64,000 bases of DNA from Achromobacter kerstersii (GCF_902859595.1 NZ_CADIJQ010000006.1:62001-126000); one strand, 5' to 3'; positions 32,472-42,472 are shown, counted from the first letter of the stretch. Program-made: numbers and translations. The notes: generated by a model not told the origin, from the sequence alone.

Positions 32472-33326
32472 TCATTCACCCGGTGGGATCGGCATGAACG
32501 GATAGTGCGTCACATCTCCCCTGCCCGCGATGATCGCGGTGGCCTCCGGCACTTCTTCCCACACACCGGGCATCTCGCTCAGCGGCTCAGACAGCAGCAG
32601 GAAGGCGCTGTCGTCCAGCGTCGCGAGTTGCGGATTGTCGGGATAGAGCTCGCGCAGATGCCGCACGCAGGTGTTGTGGAACAGCGTGCGTGAATCGCCT
32701 TCGCTGGAATAGCGCACCGCAATCAGCCGTTCGCCATCCAGCGCGCACACGGTCATGTTGATGGGATGCGCCACGCCGTGTCGGCGGCCCGTCTCTTCCA
32801 CCGCGCCCACCATGCGGGCCAACGCGGGGATGGGGTCTTCCTCCAGGCCGAACGTCAGCGCCAGCAGGAACATGACTTCTGAATCGGTGGACCCTTCCAG
32901 CGACCCGAAGTATGCCGGCGCAATCATCAGCATCAAGTCACGGCGCAGCAGCGGATAGTCGCGGATAAGGCCGTTGTGCACGAACAGCCACTGTCCATGC
33001 CGGAACGGATGGCAGTTGGTTTCTTGCGCGGGCGTGTCGGTGGCCGCGCGGATGTGCGCCACAAACAAGGATGCGTGAATCGCACGCGCGGCTTCGCGCA
33101 GATTGCGATCGTTCCACGCGGGGTGCACGCTGCGGTAGCGGAAGGGCGCATCCGGCGGAACATCAGCCTGCGGCCGCCCATACCAGCCCAGCCCGAAGCC
33201 GTCGCCATTCGTTGTGGTCGCGCCCAGCCGCGAATGCAGGCTCTGGTCGATCAGCGAGTGCTTGGCCTTGAACAGCACACTCTCCATCTGCAGGGGACTA
33301 CCGGTGTAAGCCAGCCAACGACACAT
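32472..33326 (-). CDS. Class II glutamine amidotransferase (YafJ/EgtC-like)
   Basis: A 284-residue Ntn-hydrolase domain that releases ammonia from glutamine or hydrolyses a gamma-glutamyl bond. Starting at ATG 33326 (AAGGAG upstream) puts the catalytic cysteine at position 2 (MCRWLAYTG), exposed after removal of Met, as in this family. NGDGFGLGWYG, FVAHIRAATDTP and QWLFVHNGLI are the glutamine-site motifs. The four-residue longer reading frame would bury the cysteine, so it was rejected. No partner domain; physiological substrate unknown. Confidence 0.9.
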   Translation of the reverse strand: MCRWLAYTGSPLQMESVLFKAKHSLIDQSLHSRLGATTTNGDGFGLGWYGRPQADVPPDAPFRYRSVHPAWNDRNLREAARAIHASLFVAHIRAATDTPAQETNCHPFRHGQWLFVHNGLIRDYPLLRRDLMLMIAPAYFGSLEGSTDSEVMFLLALTFGLEEDPIPALARMVGAVEETGRRHGVAHPINMTVCALDGERLIAVRYSSEGDSRTLFHNTCVRHLRELYPDNPQLATLDDSAFLLLSEPLSEMPGVWEEVPEATAIIAGRGDVTHYPFMPIPPGE

Positions 33327-33442
33327 GATGCGCTCCTTCAAGACAGACTGCCCAGTGTAGGAGCCACCTGCAATTTTCTACAAGCTTGCGTGACCACGCC
33401 CCGGCATAGTGTCCCCTTTCCCGATCACCCCGGAACCGCATC

Positions 33443-34504
33443 TTGAATACGCCCTCATCCGTCCCCGCCCTGCAACAGGGCTTTTCCAGCGACAACATCG
33501 CGGGCGCCAGCCCTGAAGTCATGGAGGCATTGCTGCGCGCCAATGCCGGTCAGGCCCCCGCCTACGGCGCCGATGACGGCTCGCTGCGCGTGCAACGCAA
33601 GCTGGCCGAGATCTTCGAACATGACGTCGAGGTGTTGCTGGTGCCCACCGGCACCGCCGCCAACTCGCTCAGCCTGGCCGCCATGACGCCGCCCTGGGGC
33701 GCCGTGCTGTGCCACACGCAAAGCCATATCGCCAACGATGAATGCGGCGCGCCGGAGTTCTTTACCAACGGCGCGCGGCTGATGCTGCTGGGTGGCGAGG
33801 CCGCCAAGATCGACCCGGTGCAGTTGGCGGCCGAAGCGCGCCGCAAAGTGGGCGACGTCCATTCCGTGCAACCGTCGTGCGTCAGCATTACCCAGGCGAC
33901 CGAAACCGGCAGCGTCTATACGCTGGACGAGATCCAAGCCATTGGCGGCATCTGCCGCGACGCGGGCTTGCCGCTGCATATGGACGGCGCGCGCTTTGCG
34001 AATGCGCTGGTCAGCCTGGGCTGCACGCCGGCCGAGATGACGTGGAAGGCGGGCGTCGAAGCGCTGTCGTTTGGCGCAACGAAAAACGGCGTGCTGGGCG
34101 CCGAGGCCATCGTGCTGTTCAACCCGGCGCGCGCACGCGAATTGGCGTTTCGCCGCAAGCGTGGCGGCCATCTGTTCTCGAAGATGCGTCTGCTGTCCGC
34201 GCAGATGGAAGCGTATTTGACCGACGATTTGTGGCTGAAGAATGCGCGCCAGGCCAACGCCATGGCCACGCGGCTTGCCGCGGGCATGCAAGGCCTGCCG
34301 GGTGTCACGCTGCAAGGCCCGGCCGACGCCAACATCCTGTTCTGCCAATTGCCGGCCCACGCCATCGATGGCCTGCTGGAGCAAGGCTTCCGCTTCTATT
34401 ACGACCGTTGGGGCCCGGGCGTGGTGCGCCTGGTCACGTCGTTCGCCACGCAGGAACAAGAGGTGGATTACTTCCTGTCGGCGTTGCGCGCGCAGGTGGC
34501 TTAG
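33443..34504 (+). CDS. Low-specificity L-threonine aldolase
   Basis: PLP-dependent cleavage of threonine or allo-threonine to glycine and acetaldehyde, 353 residues. The PLP lysine is K214 in SFGATKNG; the [11 protein letters not shown] and [11 protein letters not shown]-type stretches bind the cofactor, and [17 protein letters not shown] holds the cofactor-pairing aspartate. The start is TTG 33443 ([31 protein letters not shown]): no ATG or GTG fits, and the family pattern begins at this place. The ribosome site is weak (CCGGAA). Convergent with the AraC gene. Confidence 0.9.
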   Translation: MNTPSSVPALQQGFSSDNIAGASPEVMEALLRANAGQAPAYGADDGSLRVQRKLAEIFEHDVEVLLVPTGTAANSLSLAAMTPPWGAVLCHTQSHIANDECGAPEFFTNGARLMLLGGEAAKIDPVQLAAEARRKVGDVHSVQPSCVSITQATETGSVYTLDEIQAIGGICRDAGLPLHMDGARFANALVSLGCTPAEMTWKAGVEALSFGATKNGVLGAEAIVLFNPARARELAFRRKRGGHLFSKMRLLSAQMEAYLTDDLWLKNARQANAMATRLAAGMQGLPGVTLQGPADANILFCQLPAHAIDGLLEQGFRFYYDRWGPGVVRLVTSFATQEQEVDYFLSALRAQVA

Positions 34505-34520
34505 CGTTGGGTGCCCGCCC

Positions 34521-35348
34521 TTATGCGGCGGGCTGATACGCGGAGGGCGGCGCGCCGTAAGCCATGCGGAACGCTCGGTTGAAATGGCTTTGATCGTAGA
34601 AGCCCACGTCCGCCGCCACTTGTGCCACCGACACGCGGGACGTTGCCAGCGCGGCGCATGCGCGTTCCAGCCGCAGGCGGACCAGCCACGCATGCGGCGT
34701 CAGGCCAGCGGAATGCGTGAAGCGGCGCAGAAACTGGAAGCGGCTCAGCCCGCATAGCCGCGCCAGATCGTCCAGTGCGATCTTTTCGCACAAATGCGCC
34801 TGACAGTAGTCATGCACCGCGCGCAGATGCGCCGCCGACAACCCGCCCCGGATTTCCTGGGGTGACACCGCGCCGGTGCGCGCGAACAACGCGCCCATCA
34901 ACGCCAGCGACTGCGACTCCTGCGCCAAAGGCTCATCCGGGGCGCCGGACATCCATGCGCTGTGCAGCGCCATGAAGCGGCCGGCCAGCGCCGCGTCTTC
35001 CACCAGCGTGCCGAAGAAGCGCTCGTTGGCAGCCGCCCCCGACACATCTTCGATGAAGCTGCGCATCAGCTCGGCAGATAAGCGGAACGTTTTCAACGTG
35101 TAGGCCGCGCCGTAGTCACTGACCCCCGCGCCGTCGTGGATTTCGCCTGGCGGCATCAACGCGATGCCGCCAGGGCCCAGCAGAATGCTCTTGCCGCGGA
35201 ACCGCTGGCGCTGCACGCCCTGGGTGACAAGACCGATGTGATAGTCCACATGGTAGTGGCGGTCGAACTCGAATTCACTGAAGCGCGCTTGCCCGAGCAC
35301 CAGGCCAGGGGTGCCGGGAACAGGGTGGTATCGGACGTCGTCTTTCAT
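34521..35348 (-). CDS. AraC family transcriptional regulator
   Basis: A 275-residue regulator with an N-terminal cupin-type ligand domain (HYHVDYHIGLVTQGVQRQRFRGKSILLGPGGIALMPPGEIHDG, about residues 31-74) and a C-terminal double HTH: HLCEKIALDDLARLCGLSRFQFLRRFTHSAGLTPHAWL and SVAQVAADVGFYDQSHFNRAFRMAYGAPPSAYQ. It faces the threonine aldolase gene tail to tail and may control it or distant genes; nothing in the sequence settles which. Confidence 0.9.
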   Translation of the reverse strand: MKDDVRYHPVPGTPGLVLGQARFSEFEFDRHYHVDYHIGLVTQGVQRQRFRGKSILLGPGGIALMPPGEIHDGAGVSDYGAAYTLKTFRLSAELMRSFIEDVSGAAANERFFGTLVEDAALAGRFMALHSAWMSGAPDEPLAQESQSLALMGALFARTGAVSPQEIRGGLSAAHLRAVHDYCQAHLCEKIALDDLARLCGLSRFQFLRRFTHSAGLTPHAWLVRLRLERACAALATSRVSVAQVAADVGFYDQSHFNRAFRMAYGAPPSAYQPAA

Positions 35349-35372
35349 GGCCCCGCCATCCCTATGCGTGCG

Positions 35373-37436
35373 TTATTTCTTCAGCAAGGCCTTCAGCATC
35401 GCCATGCGCTCTTTGGGATTCATGGCGGCTGTGGCCTCGTCTTCCTGGATGCGCACATCGCCCAGGCCCATTTCTTCGATAAAGCGCGACGGCTCGCGCA
35501 CCAAGTCTTCGCGCGCACGTCGGCGGCGCTTGCACCAGCTCAGGTTCAAGCTGCGTTGCGCGCGCGTGATGCCCACGTACATAAGCCGGCGTTCTTCCTG
35601 GATGCGTGACGCCAGGTTCTCGGCCGCACGCGCCGGGTCGCCCACTTCGTCGTCTTTGCCCAGGTGGGGCAGCAAGCCCTCTTCCACGCCGGCCAGATAC
35701 ACGTGTGGATACTCCAGCCCTTTGGACGCATGCAACGTCGACATCTTGACGGCGTCGGGCTCGTCTTCTTCGCCGCGTTCCAGCATTGTGACCAGCGCCA
35801 CGTGCTGGACCAGATCGAAGAGCGACATGTTGTCTTCTTCGGCCTTGCGCTTGAGCCAGCCGGTGAGCTCCAGCACGTTCTGCCAGCGCGTCTGCGCGGG
35901 GCGTTCTTCGAACAGCTCGAACAGATGGCGCTCGTACTGGATGGCTTCAACCAGATCGTCCAGGATGACGCCCGCCGGTTCGGCCGGCGCGGCGTCCTTG
36001 CCCGATGCCGCGCCACGGCCGGCGCGCCACTGCATGCGCCGGATGAATTCCGCGAACGTGCGCAGGGGTTCCAGCTGGCGCGGGGCCAGCAGGCTTTCAA
36101 TACCGGTTTCGGCCACGGCCGACAACAAGGACTGCTCGCGCGTGGCCGCGTATTGGCCCAGCACCTGCAAGGTCGCCTGACCGATGCCGCGCTTGGGCGT
36201 GGTGGCCGCGCGGATGAACGCGGGGTCGTCATCGTCGTTGGCCAAGAGCCGCAGATACGCCAGCACATCGCGCACTTCGGCCTTATCGAAAAAGCTCTGC
36301 CCGCCCGAGATCGTGTACGGAATCTTCAGGTTGCGCAGCGCCTGCTCCAGAATGCGCGACTGATGATTACTGCGATACAGAATGGCGAAATCTTTCCACT
36401 GCGCCTGACGCTCGAAGCGCGAGGCCGAGACCTTCATGGCGATGGATTCCGCTTCCTGCTCTTCGCCGTCCATGGCCGACACCAGGATCGGTTCACCCAC
36501 GCCCAGCTCGGACCACAGCTTCTTTTCGAACAGCTTGGGATTCTTTTCAATGACCTGGTTGGCGGCCGCCAGAATGCGCTGCACCGAACGGTAATTCTGT
36601 TCGAGCTTGATGAGCTTGATGTTGGGGTAATCGGTGGTGAGCTTGGCCAGGTTTTCAATGGTGGCGCCGCGCCAGGCGTAGATGGCCTGGTCGTCGTCGC
36701 CCACCGCCGTGAACATGGCGCGCGAGCCCGTCAGCAATTGCACCAGCCGGTATTGGCACACGTTGGTGTCTTGATATTCATCCACCAGCAGATAGCGCAC
36801 GCGGTTCTGCCAGCGCGTGCGCACTTCTTCGTTGCTGGCCAGCAGCAAGGCGGGGATGCGGATCAGGTCATCGAAATCCACCGCCTGATAGGCCGCCAGC
36901 GTAGCGGCGTAGCTGCGGTAGACATTGGCGGCTTCGACGTCGCCGGGCGTCACGGCTTCGCGCGCGGCGTCGTCCGGTTCCAGCAACGCGTTTTTCCACA
37001 ACGAGATAATGCCCTGCACGTGGCGCAGGCGCGCCTTGTCGGTGGTGGCCAGCAGTTCCTGGATGATGGACATGGCGTCATCGGCGTCCAGGATGGAAAA
37101 CGTGGGCTTAAGCCCTGCGTTGCGCGCTTCTTCGCGCAGCATCTTCACGCCCAGCGAGTGGAACGTGCTGATGATCAGGCCCTTGGACAGCTTGCGGTCG
37201 ACCAGCGTCTTCACGCGTTCGTCCATCTCGCGCGCGGCCTTGTTGGTGAAGGTCAGCGCCACCACGTTGCGGCCCATGTAGCCGCATTCACGCAGCAGAT
37301 AGGCGATCTTCTGCGTGATCACGCGCGTCTTGCCGCTGCCCGCGCCGGCCAGCACCAGACAGGGGCCGTCAAGGTACAACACCGCCTCTTTCTGGGCGGG
37401 GTTCATACCTAGAGCAATGGTTTCGCTAGCGGACAT
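35373..37436 (-). CDS. rep: ATP-dependent DNA helicase Rep (UvrD/Rep family)
   Basis: A 687-residue superfamily 1 3'-5' helicase that clears the fork and helps replication restart. Helicase motifs in order: GPCLVLAGAGSGKTRVI (I), NVVALTFTNKAAREM (Ia), YLLVDEYQDTN (II), VGDDDQAIYAWRGA (III), LEQNYRSVQRIL (IV), STLHASKGLEYPHVYLAGVEEGLLPH (V) and EERRLMYVGITRAQRSL (VI). The start is either 37436 or the ATG at 37406 (MNPAQKEAVLYLDGP), which is closer to E. coli Rep; neither has a good ribosome site. It follows priA on the same strand after 155 bases in which no other gene is seen. Confidence 0.93.
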   Translation of the reverse strand: MSASETIALGMNPAQKEAVLYLDGPCLVLAGAGSGKTRVITQKIAYLLRECGYMGRNVVALTFTNKAAREMDERVKTLVDRKLSKGLIISTFHSLGVKMLREEARNAGLKPTFSILDADDAMSIIQELLATTDKARLRHVQGIISLWKNALLEPDDAAREAVTPGDVEAANVYRSYAATLAAYQAVDFDDLIRIPALLLASNEEVRTRWQNRVRYLLVDEYQDTNVCQYRLVQLLTGSRAMFTAVGDDDQAIYAWRGATIENLAKLTTDYPNIKLIKLEQNYRSVQRILAAANQVIEKNPKLFEKKLWSELGVGEPILVSAMDGEEQEAESIAMKVSASRFERQAQWKDFAILYRSNHQSRILEQALRNLKIPYTISGGQSFFDKAEVRDVLAYLRLLANDDDDPAFIRAATTPKRGIGQATLQVLGQYAATREQSLLSAVAETGIESLLAPRQLEPLRTFAEFIRRMQWRAGRGAASGKDAAPAEPAGVILDDLVEAIQYERHLFELFEERPAQTRWQNVLELTGWLKRKAEEDNMSLFDLVQHVALVTMLERGEEDEPDAVKMSTLHASKGLEYPHVYLAGVEEGLLPHLGKDDEVGDPARAAENLASRIQEERRLMYVGITRAQRSLNLSWCKRRRRAREDLVREPSRFIEEMGLGDVRIQEDEATAAMNPKERMAMLKALLKK

Positions 37437-37591
37437 TTTTGAGTGGGATGGTCTTGCAGTGCGGGGGGCCGCCAGTTTGCGCTGACGCCCGTGTTGCTGG
37501 CGTCGTCATGCGGTGGCGGCCGCGCCAGCGCGATAGAGGATGAAGATCATAGATCAATCAGTTGGAGCACGCATCGGTACAGACCGAGGGG

Positions 37592-39682
37592 TCAGATCTC
37601 CAGCGGATCGACCTCCAGTTGCCAACGCACGCGCGCTTCGTTGGCGATGTAAGGCAGGTGGTGCGACCACGACGCCAGGAAGGCCTGCAGGGCCGGCCGG
37701 CTGCTGCTTTCCACCAGCAACTGCGCGCGCTCGATGTTCGCCACGCGCACCACGCGCAGCGGCACGGGGTCATACAGCATGATGGCGTCCAGGCCCGGAA
37801 AGTCCGCCGCCCATTCGCCTTCTGGCAATACGCGGGCGCGCTCCAGGAAGGCCTGCGCCACCTTCAGCTCGCGCGCTTCAGCGGTCAGCAGCGCCTGATA
37901 CACAAACGGGGGCAGGCCCGTGCTTTCGCGTTCATGCAGCGCGTGGCGCGCAAAGCCCGCGTAGTCGTGACGCAGCAGCGCCTGATAGACGGGCTGCTCG
38001 GGGTAGCCCGTCTGTATCAGCACCTCGCCGTTGCCTTGGTGGCGGCCGGCACGGCCCGCCACTTGCATCAGCTGCGCGAACAGGCGTTCGGGCGCACGAA
38101 AATCGTGGGCGAACAGCATCGAATCGGAATTCAGCACGCCCACCAGACCCAGCCGCGCGAAGTCATGGCCCTTGGCCACCATTTGCGTGCCGACCAGGAT
38201 ATCCACATCGCCCGCATGCACCGACGCGAAGAGGGCTTCGGCGCTGCCCTTCTTGCGCGTGCTGTCGGCATCGATACGCAGAATGCGCGCCTCGGGGAAC
38301 AGCTCGGCCAGATGCTCTTCGACACGCTGCGTGCCACGGCCCATCGGGGCCAGGTCCTGGTCGCCGCATTCGGGGCAGGCGCGCGGCACCGGCGCTTGGT
38401 AACCGCAGTGGTGACATTGCAGGCGATGGCCGCGGCCGTCCGTACGGTGCAACACGGTAAACGCGGTGCACCGCGGGCAATTGCTGACCCACGCGCACGA
38501 CTGGCAATGCAGCACGGGCGAATAGCCGCGCCGGTTCAGGAAGATCAGCGACTGCTCTTTGCGCTCCAGGCGCAGGCCGATGGCCTCCAGCAATTGCGGC
38601 GACATCCCGTGCTTCATCTGTAGCCGGCGCGTGTCCACCAGCCGCATGGACGGCAGCGTGCTGGACCGGGCACGGCCCGGCAGCGTCAGGCGCAGGTACC
38701 GGCCACGCTCCGCGTGTTGCCAGGTTTCCAAAGACGGCGTAGCCGACCCCAGCACCACGGGAATGTTCAGGTCATGCGCGCGCCACACGGCCAGGTCGCG
38801 CGCCGAATAGCGCAGGCCATCTTGCTGCTTGTAAGACGCGTCATGCTCTTCGTCCACCACGATCAAGCCCAGCTTGCTGAGCGGCGCGAAGATCGACATG
38901 CGCGTGCCCAACAGCATGCGGGCGTCGCCGCGCTGGGCGCGGGCCCAGGCTTGCAGGCGTTCGCCATCCGACAGCCCGCTATGCATGACGGCCAGCCCAT
39001 CCGGCCCCACCAACGCTTCCAGACGCGCACGCAACGCGCCTTCCAGCTGCGGGGTCAGGTTGATTTCGGGCACCATCAGCAGCACCTGCCGCCCTTGGGC
39101 CAACACTTTTTCGGCCGCCCGCAGATAGACCTCGGTCTTGCCGCTGCCCGTCACACCATGCAGCAACACGGGTTTGAACCCCGTCAGCGCGCCGATGGTG
39201 TCCACCGCAGTGCGTTGCGCGTCGTTCAATTCCGGCGGCTGATCGGCTTTGGCAGGCGCGCGCGCTGCCTTGCGCTTGCGGTTGTCCAAGCGCGCCACCG
39301 GGCCGCCTGCCGAGCGCTTGCCCTGATACGCCGTCGGCTTGCGCAGCGGCGGCGGCAGCGTTGGCAACATCACTTCGCCCAGGGGCCGCTGGTAGTACTC
39401 GGCCGCGAAACGGGCCAGGCGCAGCCAGTCCTCGTCAAAGGGGGGCAGGTCGTCCAGCACCTGCTCGATGGGCCGGATCTGTTTCGGGTCGAACGAAGGT
39501 TCGGCCGGATTTTCCACCACCACCCCGATCATCTTGCGCCGCCCGAAAGGAACGATGACCCGCAAGCCCACGGGGACCGGCGCATCGCTGCGGTAGTCGA
39601 AGGGGCCGGGCAACGGCACGTCCAGCGCCACGCGCACCCAGCAAACGGCTGCGGGAGTCGGCATAGACGGCAGTTCAGACAT
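37592..39682 (-). CDS. priA: Primosomal protein N' (PriA helicase)
   Basis: Replication-restart helicase, 696 residues. It has an N-terminal 3'-DNA-binding domain (VRVALDVPLPGPFDYRSD), Walker A LLHGVTGSGKTEVYLRA, DEEHDASYKQQDGLRYSARDLA (DExH) and a zinc domain with CQSCAWVSNCPRC and CHHCGY..CPECGDQD (eight cysteines). GTQMVAKGHDFARLGLVGVLNSD and QVAGRAGRHQGNGEVLIQT complete the helicase motifs. In the direction of rep, with hemE 352 bases upstream, it lies in a run of housekeeping genes. Confidence 0.95.
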   Translation of the reverse strand: MSELPSMPTPAAVCWVRVALDVPLPGPFDYRSDAPVPVGLRVIVPFGRRKMIGVVVENPAEPSFDPKQIRPIEQVLDDLPPFDEDWLRLARFAAEYYQRPLGEVMLPTLPPPLRKPTAYQGKRSAGGPVARLDNRKRKAARAPAKADQPPELNDAQRTAVDTIGALTGFKPVLLHGVTGSGKTEVYLRAAEKVLAQGRQVLLMVPEINLTPQLEGALRARLEALVGPDGLAVMHSGLSDGERLQAWARAQRGDARMLLGTRMSIFAPLSKLGLIVVDEEHDASYKQQDGLRYSARDLAVWRAHDLNIPVVLGSATPSLETWQHAERGRYLRLTLPGRARSSTLPSMRLVDTRRLQMKHGMSPQLLEAIGLRLERKEQSLIFLNRRGYSPVLHCQSCAWVSNCPRCTAFTVLHRTDGRGHRLQCHHCGYQAPVPRACPECGDQDLAPMGRGTQRVEEHLAELFPEARILRIDADSTRKKGSAEALFASVHAGDVDILVGTQMVAKGHDFARLGLVGVLNSDSMLFAHDFRAPERLFAQLMQVAGRAGRHQGNGEVLIQTGYPEQPVYQALLRHDYAGFARHALHERESTGLPPFVYQALLTAEARELKVAQAFLERARVLPEGEWAADFPGLDAIMLYDPVPLRVVRVANIERAQLLVESSSRPALQAFLASWSHHLPYIANEARVRWQLEVDPLEI

Positions 39683-39794
39683 GGATGCTCGGAAGGATCA
39701 TGGGGCGGGAGTCGCCTGCAAGGCGGAAAAGGACAGGGGAATGGCGCGGCCGGGCAATTGTCGCCCGGCGGCCGTCGCTTGCTCCATACCCGCC

Positions 39795-39803
39795 TGTGGA
39801 TAA
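39795..39803 (-). promoter_or_regulatory. DnaA box upstream of priA
   Basis: The minus strand reads TTATCCACA, the perfect 9-base DnaA box, about 115 bases before the priA ATG. It is in the 351-base gap 39683-40033 between hemE and priA. In the same gap an inverted repeat TTAAGCT/AGCTTAA (39889-39895, 39907-39913) occupies an AT-rich stretch. No gene or clear promoter hexamer pair is otherwise visible there. Confidence 0.5.
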
Positions 39804-40033
39804 CTTTGGGGAAAAGGCTGGAGCAACATCAAATTTTGGAATAAGCCTAGATTGCGCAGCACGGTGCAATCCGGTGGAAAACTCAACTTTAAGCTTTAAA
39901 AACAATAGCTTAAGGCAGCTTCCAAGATTGTAAACCAGGTTATAAAGGGTTTTCCCCGAGCGAAATCTTGCTGTGCACAAGTGCTCGCCGGGGCCCTCAA
40001 ACTTCGGCCCTTCGGACCGAAGCGTCCACTCAC

Positions 40034-41107
40034 TTACCCCCGCAGCGAGCGGCTGTGTTGGTGGACTTCGTCGACCAATTCGGCTACCGCTTCTGGCGGA
40101 GTGAAACGCGAAATGCCGTGTCCCAGGTTGAACACGTGGCCGCCCTTGCCCACCGGGCCGAAGGCATCCAGCACGCGGCGGGCTTCCGTGCGAATAGCCG
40201 GGCCGCCACCGAACAGCGCCATCGGGTCCAGGTTGCCCTGGAAGGCCACGGAGTCGCCCGTGCGGCGGCGCGCCGCCGCCAGATCAACGGTCCAGTCCAG
40301 GCCCACGGCGTCGCAACCGCAAGCGGCGATCTGCTCAAGCCATTGGCCGCCGCCCTTGGTGAACACGATGACCGGCACACGGCGGCCTTCGTGTTCGCGG
40401 GTCAGGCCGGCCACGACCTTCTTCGTGTAGGCCAGCGAGAATTGCTGGAACAGGCCATCAGCCAGCACGCCGCCCCAGCTGTCGAACAGCATGACGGCCT
40501 GCGCGCCCGCAGCAATCTGCGCGTTCAGATATTGCAGGGTGGCTTCGGCGTTGATTTCCAGGATGCGATGCAGCAGGTCAGGACGCGAATACAGCATCGT
40601 CTTGATCAGGCGGTAATCGTCGCTGCCCTTGCCCTCAACCATGTAGCACGCAATGGTGAACGGGCTGCCGGCAAAGCCGATCAGCGGCACCTTGCCGTCC
40701 AGCTCGCGCCGGATGACGCTGACGGCGTCGAACACATAGCGCAGCTTGTCCATGTCAGGCACGGCCAGACGGGCCACGTCTTCTTCGGTGCGCACCGGGT
40801 GCGCGAAGCGCGGGCCTTCGCCTTCCGCGAAGTCCAGGCCCAGACCCATCGCGTGCGGCACGGTCAGGATGTCCGAGAACAGGATGGCTGCGTCCAGGTC
40901 AAAGCGCGCCAGCGGCTGCAATGTGACCTCCATGGCGTAGTCCGGATTTTGAGCCAGGCCCATGAAGGAACCTGCGCGCGCGCGCGTGGCGCGGTACTCG
41001 GGCAGGTAGCGACCCGCCTGGCGCATCAGCCAGATCGGGGTGTAGGGCACGGGCTCGCGCAAGAGCGAGCGCAAGAACACATCGTTCTTCAAGCTGGAAG
41101 CAGACAC
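40034..41107 (-). CDS. hemE: Uroporphyrinogen decarboxylase
   Basis: Removes four carboxyl groups from uroporphyrinogen III to give coproporphyrinogen III in haem synthesis. The 357-residue protein starts at GTG 41107 after GAGGA. It has [19 protein letters not shown] (catalytic arginines), [26 protein letters not shown] (with the conserved aspartate), [19 protein letters not shown] and [16 protein letters not shown]. Length and motifs are standard. Housekeeping, with no operon partner beyond possible read-through towards priA. Confidence 0.96.
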   Translation of the reverse strand: MSASSLKNDVFLRSLLREPVPYTPIWLMRQAGRYLPEYRATRARAGSFMGLAQNPDYAMEVTLQPLARFDLDAAILFSDILTVPHAMGLGLDFAEGEGPRFAHPVRTEEDVARLAVPDMDKLRYVFDAVSVIRRELDGKVPLIGFAGSPFTIACYMVEGKGSDDYRLIKTMLYSRPDLLHRILEINAEATLQYLNAQIAAGAQAVMLFDSWGGVLADGLFQQFSLAYTKKVVAGLTREHEGRRVPVIVFTKGGGQWLEQIAACGCDAVGLDWTVDLAAARRRTGDSVAFQGNLDPMALFGGGPAIRTEARRVLDAFGPVGKGGHVFNLGHGISRFTPPEAVAELVDEVHQHSRSLRG

Positions 41108-41216
41108 GACTATCCTCGATGATCGGAAGCCGTGATTTTACTTCCCCTAGCTGACAAGGCGCGGCCAGCCGGAAAGCATGGTTTGTCGGGCCTCAAGACC
41201 GGTGCGCAAGACGCGG

Positions 41217-41314
41217 TTTGCCGCGCGATGTTCACCGCACAATGTTTGCCGCGCAAGGTTCACCACGCGATGTTCACCACGTAACGTTCACCACGCAACG
41301 TTTGCCGCACAACT
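41217..41314. repeat. Seven 14-bp tandem repeats at the 3' end of the Fis-HTH gene
   Basis: Seven head-to-tail units of 14 bases of the type TTYRCCRCRCRAYG (for example TTCACCACGCAACG at 41287-41300 and TTTGCCGCGCGATG at 41217-41230), with scattered substitutions. The last unit overlaps the stop codon of the Fis-like gene. It lies between hemE and that gene and is not a multiple of three, so frames across it do not represent a protein. Confidence 0.85.
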
Positions 41315-42303
41315 CATCCCAACAGCCGTCGCACATGCGCGGCATGCCGGTACGGCGCGGCTTCGATGCCGTGCTTTTGCATCAGTGCCCAGAAGGCGCG
41401 CCGATGCTTGGCGCAAGCACGGGCCGCCTGCGCCACGTTGCCGCCATGCCGCGACAGCGCGCGGCAAATGTAATCGCGCTCAAACCCATCCACCACACGC
41501 GCTTTGGCCAGACGAAACGATTCCTGCGCGGAAGGATGGCGGGGGTCTCGGCGCGGGTCTGGCTGCGGGTCTGGCTGCGGGTCTGGCTGCGGGTTCAGTC
41601 GCAAATTTCGCCGGTCGTCGTGCCGGATGTCTTGCCGTAGGTCGTGCCGGATGTCTTGCCGCGGGCTGCGTCTGGAATAGCCATCCCACTCCAGCACCCC
41701 CGCCAAGGCATCTTCCAACACGTCCGCAGATACGCGCGGCCTTGCGGCATCCCTCAGGGCCGCAGACCCATTGCCCGCAGCGTGATAATCGGCCGGCGGC
41801 TCTTGCACGCCCGCCTGCAACGCCTGCCGCCAGAGCAGTGGCCGGCCCAGACGCCCCAGGCGCACCCGCATGCTTTCCAAACACGCCGGCTGCGCCATGA
41901 AGTCGGCCGCGCCCAAACCGAGCAGGTCTTCGATGGCGGGCGCTTTCATGCCGTTCATCAACAGCAGGATGGGCGTCGTCAGCAACGCCCCGGCTTGCGA
42001 CAGCGCCATGCGCGCCCACGCCACCGAAGACGGAGCAACGGGAAGGATGCAGCTGTCATAACGCCGCAGCGAGACCGCAAGCCGCGCCAAGGCCTGCACG
42101 TCTTGCGAGGTGTCTGGCGTGGCCCGCAAGGGATCGGGCGGTGCCGGCGCCGGGGCGTCTTGCGCAGCGGCCGCCAGGGGGGCCAACGGCACCAGGTGCA
42201 ACCGGATGCGTGGCAACCCACCCCGATGCAGGGCCACCCACTCGCGCATGTCATCTTCGTGGCCGGGCGCCAGCAGCACGCCGCAATCCAGGACTTTTCG
42301 CAC
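41314..42303 (-). CDS. Fis-type helix-turn-helix protein with a repetitive linker
   Basis: A 329-residue protein starting at GTG 42303 (GGGGGA upstream). The C-terminal 55 residues (VDGFERDYICRALSRHGGNVAQAARACAKHRRAFWALMQKHGI) are a Fis/NtrC-type DNA-binding domain. The N-terminal part resembles a receiver-like fold without clear phospho-acceptor aspartate (LLLMNGMKAPAIEDLLGLGAADFM). There is no sigma-54 ATPase module between them. Instead residues about 200-265 hold repeats: RQDIRHDL twice and QPDP three times. It may be a response-regulator-like transcription factor (inference). Confidence 0.75.
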   Translation of the reverse strand: MRKVLDCGVLLAPGHEDDMREWVALHRGGLPRIRLHLVPLAPLAAAAQDAPAPAPPDPLRATPDTSQDVQALARLAVSLRRYDSCILPVAPSSVAWARMALSQAGALLTTPILLLMNGMKAPAIEDLLGLGAADFMAQPACLESMRVRLGRLGRPLLWRQALQAGVQEPPADYHAAGNGSAALRDAARPRVSADVLEDALAGVLEWDGYSRRSPRQDIRHDLRQDIRHDDRRNLRLNPQPDPQPDPQPDPRRDPRHPSAQESFRLAKARVVDGFERDYICRALSRHGGNVAQAARACAKHRRAFWALMQKHGIEAAPYRHAAHVRRLLG

Positions 42304-42447
42304 GCTTCCCCCTTTGGCTCAATTGGCAAAGTTGAAGGCTACTGGTGCAAAACCGGGCCAGCTATTCGTATCGAACGCATTGCGGTCGCCCCGCCGGGCG
42401 ATGCAGATAAAAACGTCATCCCCTCGCCGCAAACCGTGCGCGCATGA

Positions 42448-42472
42448 AAAAAGCGGCCAATGGCCGCTTTTT
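42448..42472 (-). terminator. Rho-independent terminator of the atp operon
   Basis: AAAAAGCGGCC (42448-42458), loop AAT, GGCCGCTTTTT (42462-42472). On the minus strand it sits 38 bases beyond the atpC stop with a run of T residues after the stem. Confidence 0.92.

Noticed and set aside
35664-37412. A 582-codon plus-strand open frame
   Set aside because: Antisense to rep, with no family features.
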